Part shown: piece by piece, positions 1 to 6,598 of the stretch | Numbering within the stretch: the first letter of the stretch is position 1 | Layout: each line of letters opens with the position of its first letter | Source of the DNA: Oscillospiraceae bacterium | GTDB lineage: Bacteria; Bacillota; Clostridia; Oscillospirales; Oscillospiraceae | Direction: 5' to 3' | DNA: 8,676 bases | Assembly: GCA_021205585.1 (NCBI GenBank) | Contig: JAJPXI010000078.1 | Location: 1 to 8,676, forward strand | Translations under genes and position numbers: made by a program | The notes under the pieces: model-generated | Seen by the model: only the letters and a program-made list of their open reading frames with translations | Databases searched by the model: none | Told to the model about the DNA's origin: nothing

Positions 1-208
1 GGCTGACGGAACTTTTCCGCCAAAAGTGCGTTGCAAAAGTTTGAAACCGCAGCGTAAAGCAAATGTGCCGGGGGCACATTTGTAGCGTAGGCCGGACAGC
101 TATGCTGGCCGGGTGACGGTTGCATGCAGTATTCCTGCACTTTTGCGCCTTCTTTTGTCGCAAAATTTCTCGCCATCCGCTCTTGCCGATTTAATCAGTC
201 CTTCCCTA
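1..208 (-). repeat. Left copy of a dispersed intergenic repeat (truncated by window edge)
   Basis: No gene is seen here. Read on the minus strand the repeat begins 2 bases after the modA stop and runs out of the window. Positions 158-208 match 8626-8676 in inverted orientation at 50 of 51 bases. Internally there is a perfect 10-bp hairpin (60-69 with 73-82, loop GGG) and a smaller one around CAGC-TAT-GCTG (97-107). A further block at 117-148 reappears, interrupted, at 7701-7773. The end sequence GGAAGGACTGATTAAAT resembles the reverse complement of the block at 7784-7800, which suggests terminal inverted repeats as in a MITE-like element. It may also supply the 3' end of the modA transcript, but I see no hairpin with a U-tract. 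The repeat is certain; its nature is inferred. Confidence 0.75.
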
Positions 209-210
209 GT

Positions 211-1146
211 TTAGCCGTTGACGATGAAGCAGTACTCCTCGAACACGGCCAGGGCCTCGTCGGACTGGATATAGGCCAGGAAGTCCTCGGTGGCGGCCAG
301 CTCGGCCTCGTCGGCCTCGCCGTTGGCGACCTGGCAGACGGGATAGGTGATGGCGCCGGTGTATTCGCCGGTCTCATCCATGACGATGATCTCCAGGTCG
401 TCCTGATAGCTGTAATAGTCGGTGTAGTAGCAGGTGGTAATCTCGTTGGAGTGTTCCACCACGGCGGCGGCGGCGGTGGACACGTTGGAGGCCTCGTTGA
501 TCTCGATGCCGTCCAGGGCGGCGGAAATCTCCTCGCTGGTGTAGGCGCTCACGTCGTCGGTCTCATCCAGCAGGCCCAGGGCCACCATCAGGGTGCGGGT
601 GTACTGGCCCACAGGGACGGTTCCGTCGCACAGGGCCATGCTGGCAGCCAGGTTCATGGTGTCCCAGCCGGTGACGGCGGTACCGGAGTCCTTATAGGTG
701 ACCAGGCACAGGGCGTTGCCCAGCAGATCCACAACGGAGCCCTCGACCACCAGGCCGTCGGTCTCGTCCAGGGTGGTTACCTGCTTTTTGCCGGCGGAGA
801 AGAAAATGTCGATGCCGTTGCCGTTGGCCTCCTCAATCTGGGTCAGCAGGGTGCCGGAGGAGTCGTAACTGCCCACGATGGTTACGTTGGGCTGGACTTC
901 CTTATAGTTCTCGATGATCTGGGTGAAGGCGTTCTCCATGGAGGCGGCGGCGTACAGGTACACGGTGGTCTCGGCCAGATAGTCGGCCTCCTCGTCGCTG
1001 TCAGAGACGTTGGAGTCTTCGGTGTCGTTGGCGGTGTCGCTGACGGCGGTGTCGCTGACTTCGTCCTCGTCGTTGCTGCTGGAGCAGGCGGCGAACAGGG
1101 TCAGCATCATGCAGAGAGCCAGGAGCAGTGCAAGTGTCTTCTTCAT
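211..1146 (-). CDS. modA: Molybdate/tungstate ABC transporter substrate-binding lipoprotein (ModA family)
   Basis: This extracellular lipoprotein would capture molybdate or tungstate and pass it to a ModBC-type importer. The 311-aa product starts with a lipoprotein signal peptide: positive MKK, a hydrophobic core, and lipobox LFAAC with Cys21 as the lipidated residue. An acidic, Ser-rich linker follows to about residue 57. The ModA fold starts with YLYAAASMENA (64-74), where Ser69 corresponds to the family's first oxyanion-binding serine. YDSSGTL (94-100) holds the second, LLGNALCLV (141-149) is the usual hinge strand, and the Tyr-Thr-Asp at 241-243 matches the C-terminal ligand tyrosine region. 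The start has AGGAGG at 1155-1160 on the minus strand. No modB or modC lies in the window; the gene is followed at once by a repeat, so the permease is either beyond it or elsewhere. The leader carries a putative Moco riboswitch, which fits this function. Confidence 0.9.
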   Translation of the reverse strand: MKKTLALLLALCMMLTLFAACSSSNDEDEVSDTAVSDTANDTEDSNVSDSDEEADYLAETTVYLYAAASMENAFTQIIENYKEVQPNVTIVGSYDSSGTLLTQIEEANGNGIDIFFSAGKKQVTTLDETDGLVVEGSVVDLLGNALCLVTYKDSGTAVTGWDTMNLAASMALCDGTVPVGQYTRTLMVALGLLDETDDVSAYTSEEISAALDGIEINEASNVSTAAAAVVEHSNEITTCYYTDYYSYQDDLEIIVMDETGEYTGAITYPVCQVANGEADEAELAATEDFLAYIQSDEALAVFEEYCFIVNG

Positions 1147-1160
1147 TGGTAAAACCTCCT

Positions 1161-1222
1161 AAAAAATGGTGCCCGCCCGAAAAGAGAGGCGGGCAGCACA
1201 AAAGGAGTCTCATATGTACTGC
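1161..1222 (-). terminator. Transcription attenuator: antiterminator/terminator switch before modA
   Basis: On the minus strand GCCCGCC (1194-1188) pairs with GGCGGGC (1177-1171), extended by a few pairs, and is followed by ACCATTTTTT (1170-1161), the form of an intrinsic terminator. It lies immediately before the modA ribosome site and not after a gene. The 5' arm of its extended stem, UGUGCUGC (1200-1193), can instead pair with GCAGUACA (1222-1215) over 8 pairs including one G-U. The two structures share bases and cannot coexist. This is the usual expression platform of a transcriptional-OFF riboswitch: ligand binding upstream would free the terminator. The pairings are seen; the regulatory direction is inferred. 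Confidence 0.75.
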
Positions 1223-1227
1223 TCCCA

Positions 1228-1335
1228 TCTTCTTTTCAAGTGCGGAAGGCCAGGCCATTTATAGCCTGACCCGGGCCAATTTCTTGGCCGGGCCGCGCCC
1301 ATAGCAAAACGCCTTAGGTGCGCGGTCTCGAAGAC
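1228..1335 (-). promoter_or_regulatory. Putative Moco riboswitch aptamer
   Basis: The leader of modA folds compactly. Outer helix UCUUC (1334-1330) pairs with GAAGA (1232-1228). Next, CCGCGC (1325-1320) pairs with GCGCGG (1298-1293) and encloses CCUAAG (1318-1313) and UAUGG (1303-1299), the canonical 11-nt receptor for GAAA tetraloops. Adjacent to it, CCGGCCAA (1291-1284) and UUGGCCCGG (1279-1271) close a GAAA loop (1283-1280), so loop and receptor can dock. A further hairpin pairs CAGGC (1268-1264) with GCCUG (1255-1251). The Moco RNA family is known upstream of molybdate transport and cofactor genes and, as I recall, has a GNRA tetraloop and receptor. Assignment to Moco rests on this and on the downstream ModA gene; a different ligand or a Tuco variant remains possible. 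Confidence 0.7.
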
Positions 1336-1341
1336 AATTCA

Positions 1342-1369
1342 ATTTTACACGGTTTTTCGGATTTGTCAA
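1342..1369 (-). promoter_or_regulatory. Vegetative (SigA-type) promoter of modA
   Basis: On the minus strand a perfect -35 TTGACA (1369-1364) is followed, 16 bases later, by TAAAAT (1347-1342). Transcription would start near 1335, at the 5' edge of the riboswitch fold, giving a leader of about 190 nt. The bases between this promoter and the sigG promoter (1381-1490) hold A/T-rich runs and a weak GGACG/CGTCC pairing but nothing I can name. Confidence 0.75.
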
Positions 1370-1492
1370 GCACTTTTTATGTTTTTTGCCTAAAAGGAAA
1401 AATTTTTTCTCCAAAGGACGTTTCCCGCCCCTCCGTCCGCAAAGTCCATCGAAAGGCGTCCCCAAGAAAAAAATTTAGTTCCCCCGCGGCCT

Positions 1493-1521
1493 GTATGAAA
1501 TGCCCCCGTCAGGAAATACTG
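1493..1521 (+). promoter_or_regulatory. SigmaF/SigmaG-type promoter of sigG
   Basis: GTATG (1493-1497) fits the -35 consensus of forespore sigma factors. GGAAATACTG (1512-1521) fits every defined position of the SigmaF -10 consensus GGNNANANTR, after a 14-base spacer, one or two bases shorter than usual. The start site would fall near 1528, about 25 bases before the ATG. SigmaF control followed by SigmaG autoregulation is the established scheme for sigG in Bacillus. The match is by eye. Confidence 0.65.
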
Positions 1522-1553
1522 GAATCACCCACCCAAATTTCAGGAGGTTCACC

Positions 1554-2330
1554 ATGTCGATACAGGGAAAGGTAGAAATCTGCGGCGTCAATACCTCCAA
1601 GCTGAAGGTGCTGAAAAATGATGAGATTATGGAGCTTTTGCGCCGCGTCAAGCAGGGGGACATGCAGGCCAGGGAGCAGCTGATTTCCGGCAACCTGCGC
1701 CTGGTGCTCTCGGTCATCCAGAAATTCCTCGGCAGGGGCGAGAACGCGGACGATTTGTTCCAGGTGGGGTGTGTGGGACTGATCAAGGCCATCGACAATT
1801 TCAACGTTGACCTGAACGTAAAATTCTCCACCTACGGCGTGCCCATGATTGTGGGGGAAATCCGCCGCTACCTGCGGGACAACAGCGCCATGCGGGTTTC
1901 CCGCTCCATGCGGGACACGGCCTACCGGGTGCTCCAGGCTAAGGAGCGGTATATGTCCGAGCGCCAGCAGGAGCCCACGGTGGAGGAGATTGCCCAGGCG
2001 CTGGACTTGAAGCGGGAGGACGTCATCCTCGCCCTGGACGCCATCGTGGACCCGGTGTCCCTCTACGAGCCGGTCTACTCCGACACCGGAGACGCCGTCT
2101 GCGTCATGGATCAGCTCCGGGACGAGAAGAACACCGACGAGAGCTGGCTGGAGCGCATCGCCTTAAAGGAGGCCATCCGGAAGCTGACGGACCGGGAAAA
2201 GCACATCCTGCGCCTGCGCTTTTTCCAGGGCAAGACCCAGATGGAGGTGTCGGCGGAGATCGGCATCTCCCAGGCCCAGGTGTCCCGCCTGGAGAAGAAC
2301 GCCATCGAGCGAATCAGAAACGATATGTAG
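1554..2330 (+). CDS. sigG: RNA polymerase sporulation sigma factor SigG
   Basis: SigG is the late forespore sigma factor; it directs RNA polymerase to genes for spore DNA protection, germination receptors and the signal that activates SigK. The 258-aa product opens with KVEICGVNTSKL (6-17), the N-terminal signature that separates SigG from SigF and SigB. Region 2 follows: NLRLVLSVIQKF (47-58), DDLFQVGCVGLIKAIDNF (66-83), and KFSTYGVPMIVGEIRRYLRD (90-109), which contains the -10 recognition helix. Region 3 is around 138-165. Region 4 spans about 205-250 with the helix-turn-helix TQMEVSAEIGISQAQVSRLE (228-247). I chose the ATG at 1554 because AGGAGG lies at 1542-1547; earlier in-frame starts would add residues absent from the family and would lie in the promoter. 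In Bacillus sigG follows sigE; here it stands apart from sigE and leads a cluster that ends in sigK. Confidence 0.95.
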   Translation: MSIQGKVEICGVNTSKLKVLKNDEIMELLRRVKQGDMQAREQLISGNLRLVLSVIQKFLGRGENADDLFQVGCVGLIKAIDNFNVDLNVKFSTYGVPMIVGEIRRYLRDNSAMRVSRSMRDTAYRVLQAKERYMSERQQEPTVEEIAQALDLKREDVILALDAIVDPVSLYEPVYSDTGDAVCVMDQLRDEKNTDESWLERIALKEAIRKLTDREKHILRLRFFQGKTQMEVSAEIGISQAQVSRLEKNAIERIRNDM

Positions 2331-2352
2331 TTATAAAAAGGAGAGGATTTTT

Positions 2353-2787
2353 ATGATCGAAGCGGATACCGTCCGGCTGCTGCGGGAGTGCGGCGCGGGA
2401 GTGGAGATGGGGGTGTCCTCCATCGACAGTGTCATGGACTATGTGCAGGCCAAGCCCTTTCAGAATCGCCTGACCCACTGCAAGCGGGAACACGACCAGC
2501 TCAAGCAGGAGATCGACGCCCTGCTGAACCAGTACCACGACGACGGGAAAAAGGCCAACCCCATGGCCAAGGGGATGTCCTGGATGAAGACCAACATGAA
2601 AATGATGACCGACCGCTCCGACGCCTCCATCGCCAGCCTGATGACCGACGGGTGCAACATGGGCGTCAAGAGCCTGAACCAGTACCTGAACCAGTACCAG
2701 GCCGCCAGCGAGCGTTCCAAGGACATCGCCAAGCGCCTGATCCACCTGGAGGAACAGTTGACCCAGGACATCCGGGAATATTTATAA
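2353..2787 (+). CDS. 144-aa helical protein of unknown function between sigG and sigK
   Basis: I do not recognise a named family with certainty. The 144-aa product has no signal peptide or membrane segment and reads as four amphipathic helices: about 3-32, 36-62, 70-115 and 117-143. The layout recalls ferritin-like four-helix bundles such as DUF2383-type proteins or CotF-like coat proteins. Possible metal-ligand-type residues are Glu12, His42, Glu46-His47, Asp99 and Glu133-Glu134, but no canonical ExxH pairing is clear. Three cysteines (13, 43, 101) and a Met-rich stretch, PMAKGMSWMKTNMKMM (70-85), stand out. The start has GGAG at 2340-2343 and lies 22 bases after the sigG stop, so it is probably cotranscribed with sigG and made in the forespore. 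A spore-related role is inferred from position alone. Confidence 0.8.
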   Translation: MIEADTVRLLRECGAGVEMGVSSIDSVMDYVQAKPFQNRLTHCKREHDQLKQEIDALLNQYHDDGKKANPMAKGMSWMKTNMKMMTDRSDASIASLMTDGCNMGVKSLNQYLNQYQAASERSKDIAKRLIHLEEQLTQDIREYL

Positions 2788-2792
2788 CCAGC

Positions 2793-2831
2793 GGGGGCAG
2801 CGCCAAAACAGCCTGTTTTGGCACTGCCCCC
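2793..2831. repeat. Very stable inverted repeat between the 144-aa gene and sigK
   Basis: GGGGGCAG (2793-2800) plus GCCAAAACA (2802-2810) pair with TGTTTTGGC (2814-2822) plus CTGCCCCC (2824-2831), giving 17 pairs with one C-A mismatch and a 3-base GCC loop. It lies 6 bases after the upstream stop. There is no clean U-tract on either strand; CGAACTTTC follows on the plus strand. It may act as a weak terminator, a 3' mRNA stabiliser, or be a dispersed palindrome. By position it would separate the sigG unit from the sigK promoter. Confidence 0.7.
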
Positions 2832-2844
2832 CGAACTTTCATTG

Positions 2845-2873
2845 ATAAGGACTTGCAGAGGCGGCATATGGTA
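2845..2873 (+). promoter_or_regulatory. Possible SigmaE/SigmaK-type promoter of sigK
   Basis: CATATGGTA (2865-2873) fits CATANNNTA, the -10 shared by the mother-cell sigma factors. ATA at 2845-2847, 17 bases upstream, fits the core of the SigmaE -35 but the flanking bases do not match well. The start site would be near 2879, leaving a leader of only about 14 bases with the ribosome site at its very 5' end, which weakens the call. SigmaE control of sigK is established in Bacillus. Confidence 0.4.
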
Positions 2874-2892
2874 AGAGCAGGAGGTGCGGAAA

Positions 2893-3606
2893 ATGGTTTC
2901 TGCTTGGCTTCTGCTGGTACTCAGCGGGTCTTTTTTCACGTTGCGCCTGTCGGGGGGCGGCTGTTTCCCCCGGCCCCTTAAACCGGAGGAGGAGCGGGAC
3001 TGTCTGGAGCGGATGGCCCGGGGGGACGTCCAGGCCAGGGACCAGCTGATTGAACACAACCTGCGCCTGGTGGCCCACATTATCAAAAAATATTATACCC
3101 AGGAGCAAAACCAGGACGATTTGCTGTCCATCGGCACCATCGGCCTGATCAAAGGAATTACCACCTTCAACCCGGAAAAAAACGTCCGCCTGGCCACCTA
3201 TGCCTCCCGATGCATCGAAAACGAGATCTTAATGTACTTCCGCTCCACAAAAAAGCTCCAGGGGGAGGTCTCCCTGTCCGAGACACTGGACACCGACCCG
3301 GAGGGCAACGCCCTGTCCCTGATGGACGTGATCAGCGTGGACGACCACATGCTGGAGGATCTGGACAACCGGGACAGCTGCATCCAGGTGCGCCGGTGCG
3401 TGGACACCTGCCTGACAGACCGGGAGGCCGACGTCATCCGCCTGCGCTACGGGCTGGGCGGCGGGGAGCCCCTGACTCAGCGGGAGGTGGCCGCGAAATA
3501 CGGCATCTCCCGCTCCTACGTGTCCCGCATTGAGAAAAAGGCGGTGGAAAAGCTGCGCACGGCCATGGAGGGCGGCGCGGGGCCTGGGTGCCCAAGCCGC
3601 CCGTAA
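2893..3606 (+). CDS. sigK: RNA polymerase sporulation sigma factor SigK (pro-SigK form)
   Basis: SigK is the late mother-cell sigma factor that drives coat and mother-cell lysis genes. The 237-aa product has a hydrophobic N-terminal pro-sequence (residues 1-20) followed by CFPRPL (24-29), the SigK counterpart of the Bacillus motif. The pro-sequence is normally removed by the membrane protease SpoIVFB, so this is a precursor form, unlike C. difficile SigK, which lacks it. IEHNLRLVAHI (53-63) favours SigK over SigE. Region 2 continues with DDLLSIGTIGLIKGI (76-90) and LATYASRCIENEILMYFRS (100-118). Region 4 has the helix-turn-helix TQREVAAKYGISRSYVSRIE (195-214). The ATG at 2893 is preferred over an in-frame GTG at 2884 because the GTG lies inside the ribosome site GGAGGTG (2880-2886). 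The gene is uninterrupted, with no skin-type element. The C-terminal Gly/Pro tail is short and not conserved in the family. Confidence 0.93.
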   Translation: MVSAWLLLVLSGSFFTLRLSGGGCFPRPLKPEEERDCLERMARGDVQARDQLIEHNLRLVAHIIKKYYTQEQNQDDLLSIGTIGLIKGITTFNPEKNVRLATYASRCIENEILMYFRSTKKLQGEVSLSETLDTDPEGNALSLMDVISVDDHMLEDLDNRDSCIQVRRCVDTCLTDREADVIRLRYGLGGGEPLTQREVAAKYGISRSYVSRIEKKAVEKLRTAMEGGAGPGCPSRP

Positions 3607-3650
3607 AAAACGCCGGGGCCGGCCCCATGAGGGCCGGCCCCGGCTTTGTT
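3606..3650. terminator. Bidirectional intrinsic terminator between sigK and the SLH gene
   Basis: A perfect 14-bp stem pairs 3612-3625 with 3631-3644 around the loop CATGA. On the minus strand it is followed directly by GTTTTTTA, an ideal U-tract ending the SLH gene. On the plus strand TTTGTT follows, adequate for sigK, whose stop codon abuts the stem. The two genes converge on it. Confidence 0.88.
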
Positions 3651-3667
3651 CGCTTTTCGCTTCGCAC

Positions 3668-6598
3668 TTAGTCCATATAAGTCGCTTCCCATTCTCCGCT
3701 CATGAAGCGGTACAGGAAGGAGATGGCCTCGGCGCGCTGGCAGGTGCGGTTGGGGGTATAGGTGGTGGCGCTGGTACCGTAGGTAACATAGTTCTCCACA
3801 GCCCACAGCACGGCCTCGTAGTAGTAGTCACTGGCGCTTACATCCGTATAGTTGACAGAGTCGGTTTCCACCTCGGGAGAGCCGGCATAGCGGTACAGCA
3901 TAGCCATAATCTGGGCACGAGTGCAGTCGCTGTCGGGGCTGAAGGTGGTGGTAGTGGTGCCGAAGGTGACCTCATTCTCATAGGCCCACAGCAGAGCGGT
4001 ATAATACCAGGCGTCCTCAGAGACATCGGTAAAGGGCGTTTCGGTGATGGTGATGTCCTCCTCCGTCGCCCCGGAGATATTGTACAACAGGAGGATAATC
4101 TGGGCCCTGGTGCAGCCGGAGGCGGCGCTGAAGATACTTTCCGCGGTGCTGGTGCCCACGCTGATCCCCTCCAGGCCGGCCCAGGTGGCGGCATCGTAAT
4201 AGTAGGCATCCATCTCCACGTCCTCAAAGACGCAGTAGTCCACGGTGACGCCCGCGTCGGCCTCCAGGTGCTCCTCCAGTTCTCCAATCAGGGTGTTGGC
4301 CTCGTCGCTGGTGGCCATGGCGTCGGTGCCGATGCCGGCCACCATCTCCTGCACCTCGGCCAGATGCTCTGCCACATTGCTCAGGGTGCTGTCAGCTTCC
4401 AGTGCCGCAGAGGCGACTTCCTCCAGGTAGGTCAGCTTGGAGGCCTGAAGCATGGTGACATAGCCGCTGACAGCGGTGCCGTAGGTCACGGTGGCGGTCA
4501 TGGGGGCGTAGTTGGAGCTGGTGACGGTGACGGTGTAGCTGGTGGAGGATGTGGGCAGGCCCTCCAGGGTCACATAGCCGTCCACAATCTCCTCGCCGTC
4601 GGCTACATAGACGGTGCTCCGACCGCTCTTATAGCTGACGCTGACCTCTATATCCTCCAGCGCGGAGGGCACGGAAATCTTCATCTGGGTGGATGTGACG
4701 ATTTGGGCGCTCAGGCTCTCGTCTCCGCTGTAGTACTCAGGCAGCTCCACGTTGCAGGCGATGTTGTAGGTGCCGTTGCTGGTAATCAGCTCCACATTGG
4801 TCAGGGTAGCCCCGTTCAGGTCAAACTGGTTGTACAGGGGGGCACTGGCGCTGTTGTGGCCCTTGCGCAGCTGCTGGCCCTCGGGCACCGACCAGGCCAC
4901 TTCCACGTTGGTAATCCTTGTGCCCAGCCAGGTGTTCTCCAGCATGGCCATGCCGTAGGTGTTCCCCTCGGAGTCGGTGAGGACCACGCCGTAGATGGTA
5001 ATGTCATCCACGTCCCCGATGGCGACGCCGCCCTCGGTCAGCACACCCACCAGGTCGATCTGGTAGTCGCCGTAGCCGCCGCTGGTGGTCAGGCCGCCCA
5101 CGGAAAGGCCGGTGCTGTCCTGCTCGACAGTGACGGTCTCGCCGAAGGTGTACGTCCCGTCGGCATAGGTCAGAGCCTTATAGGCGGCGGGGGCGCTGCT
5201 GGAGACGTCGCTGATGTAATAGTCGGTGTGCTCGTCCAGGCCCGCGTTCAGGGCCAGCAGAGCCGCGCAGGTCTCTTGGGTCATGGCCACGGGGAAGGTG
5301 ACGCCCAGAATGACGCCGTTGCCGTCCTCATCGGTGGTGTTATATGTGCCCTTGGCCAGGCCGGTGGTGCCAGCGTACTTACTGGTGGTGGCGGTGGAGA
5401 TGGCGTCGAAGTACTCGCCCACGCCCTCGGAGCCGTAGAAATCGCCGTAGGGGACGTTCATGGTGACGTACACGGTCTCCCCCGCCACGTCGCCCACGGT
5501 GCCGGTCACATCCGCATAGCCGGTGCCGGCGGTGATGTCCATGGTGTAGACCACGTCGTCGCCCAGGGTGAAGATGGCGCAGTCAAAATTGACGGTGCCG
5601 TCCTCATTGAAGATGTCGGCTGGTTCGTAATCGGGGTAGACGTCGTGGGCCGCCTGGGTGTCCCCGTCAAAAGCGGTCTGCTCCACGCCGCTCTCGTCCG
5701 TATAGGTCAGGGTGACGTGGCAAATGGCGCTGATATAGCTGGCCAGGCTCACGTCATCGCTGCCACTTATAAACAACTGGTTGTTGACCAGGGCGGTGGC
5801 GGTGTCGGACTCGATGGTGACACCCGTGGTCGTGTTGGCCACAGTGACGTTCAGGTTGCGGCCCACGGCGTTGTAGTACACCTCCAGGTCACCCATGTCA
5901 TCCTCTTGCAGATAATAGCCTTCGGGCAGGATGGTAATTTCGTAGACAATCTCGGCCTCGCTGCTGGACAGTTCCTCCACGGTGAAATCGGTACCCACGG
6001 TCAGGGAACCGGCAAACTTGCCCAGACCATACTCGATGGAGACGGCGCTGTAATCCACACCGTCCGCCGGGTCGGTGACGGTGAGGGTAAAGGTGGTGCC
6101 GTCGGCGTCGTAAATGGCGTCGCCGAAGGTGATAGCGGTGTCGCCCGTGGATTCAGACTGGAGGGCGGCGTTGACGGCTTTGACAATGGCCTTACTAGAG
6201 CAGGTGGCCGTGGAAACCGCGTCCACCGCGACAGTGCCCGCAGTCTGGCCGACCAGCTGTTCGCTGACGCCCTCGGTGGCCTTGGTGGAATACTGGCTGT
6301 TGCTGCCGCTGGCGCCGGAGACGCTCAGGCCGGCAATGGCCCCGTCGCTGACAGCGACGGTGACGGTGATGTAATAGGAATTAAAATCTTCATCGTCGTC
6401 CGGCTCCACCAGGACGGAGGACACATAGTTGCCCCCGGCCAGGCTTTCAGGGATAATGACCTCCGAATCGGAATAGCTGGCTTCCTCGCCGCTGCCCGAA
6501 TCGGTTTCTTTGGCCGCAAACGCGGACACGGACAACAGGCTGAATACCATCACAACCGCCATCAGCATGGCCGTCAGCTTTTGGGAAATTGCTTTCAT
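3668..6598 (-). CDS. Secreted SLH-anchored protein with an FMN_bind-like domain
   Basis: The 976-aa product is predicted to be exported and attached non-covalently to cell-wall polymer. It has a Sec signal peptide (1-28, cleavage after AFA). Residues 57-147 resemble an FMN_bind domain (RnfG/NqrC type) ending in VDAVSTATCSSKAIVKAVNAAL; in flavinylated relatives the last Thr of the motif (here Thr132) receives FMN from ApbE. A near copy, DAISTATTS, occurs at 398-406, inside a region (370-550) that resembles Tp47 domain-C-like segments of Clostridial surface proteins; this second assignment is weak. Beta-rich segments run 555-710, a helical stretch 715-785, and three SLH repeats about 789-838, 856-905 and 917-967, with TRAQ at 830 and 893 and QRAE at 954. 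The protein is acidic and Thr/Ser/Tyr-rich. AGGAGG (6606-6611) supports the start. No partner reductase or ApbE is nearby. Extracellular electron transfer is a plausible role, not shown. Confidence 0.88.
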   Translation of the reverse strand: MKAISQKLTAMLMAVVMVFSLLSVSAFAAKETDSGSGEEASYSDSEVIIPESLAGGNYVSSVLVEPDDDEDFNSYYITVTVAVSDGAIAGLSVSGASGSNSQYSTKATEGVSEQLVGQTAGTVAVDAVSTATCSSKAIVKAVNAALQSESTGDTAITFGDAIYDADGTTFTLTVTDPADGVDYSAVSIEYGLGKFAGSLTVGTDFTVEELSSSEAEIVYEITILPEGYYLQEDDMGDLEVYYNAVGRNLNVTVANTTTGVTIESDTATALVNNQLFISGSDDVSLASYISAICHVTLTYTDESGVEQTAFDGDTQAAHDVYPDYEPADIFNEDGTVNFDCAIFTLGDDVVYTMDITAGTGYADVTGTVGDVAGETVYVTMNVPYGDFYGSEGVGEYFDAISTATTSKYAGTTGLAKGTYNTTDEDGNGVILGVTFPVAMTQETCAALLALNAGLDEHTDYYISDVSSSAPAAYKALTYADGTYTFGETVTVEQDSTGLSVGGLTTSGGYGDYQIDLVGVLTEGGVAIGDVDDITIYGVVLTDSEGNTYGMAMLENTWLGTRITNVEVAWSVPEGQQLRKGHNSASAPLYNQFDLNGATLTNVELITSNGTYNIACNVELPEYYSGDESLSAQIVTSTQMKISVPSALEDIEVSVSYKSGRSTVYVADGEEIVDGYVTLEGLPTSSTSYTVTVTSSNYAPMTATVTYGTAVSGYVTMLQASKLTYLEEVASAALEADSTLSNVAEHLAEVQEMVAGIGTDAMATSDEANTLIGELEEHLEADAGVTVDYCVFEDVEMDAYYYDAATWAGLEGISVGTSTAESIFSAASGCTRAQIILLLYNISGATEEDITITETPFTDVSEDAWYYTALLWAYENEVTFGTTTTTFSPDSDCTRAQIMAMLYRYAGSPEVETDSVNYTDVSASDYYYEAVLWAVENYVTYGTSATTYTPNRTCQRAEAISFLYRFMSGEWEATYMD

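Noticed and set aside
124..1152. A 342-codon open frame on the plus strand opposite modA
   Set aside because: Low-complexity Gly/Val-rich product antisense to a clear ModA lipoprotein; no ribosome site.
1228..1335. T-box or SAM/TPP/FMN riboswitch instead of Moco
   Set aside because: None of the diagnostic core sequences (for example the T-box AGGGTGGNACCGCG or the TPP CTGAGA) are present.
1500..1553. Upstream ATG giving SigG 18 extra residues
   Set aside because: It would place the start inside the SigmaF-type promoter and before the AGGAGG at 1542-1547; the family begins near the 1554 ATG.
2837..2847. Shared 11-mer TTTCATTGATA at 2837 and 7522
   Set aside because: Flanking sequences do not match; a single 11-base match over this length is likely chance.
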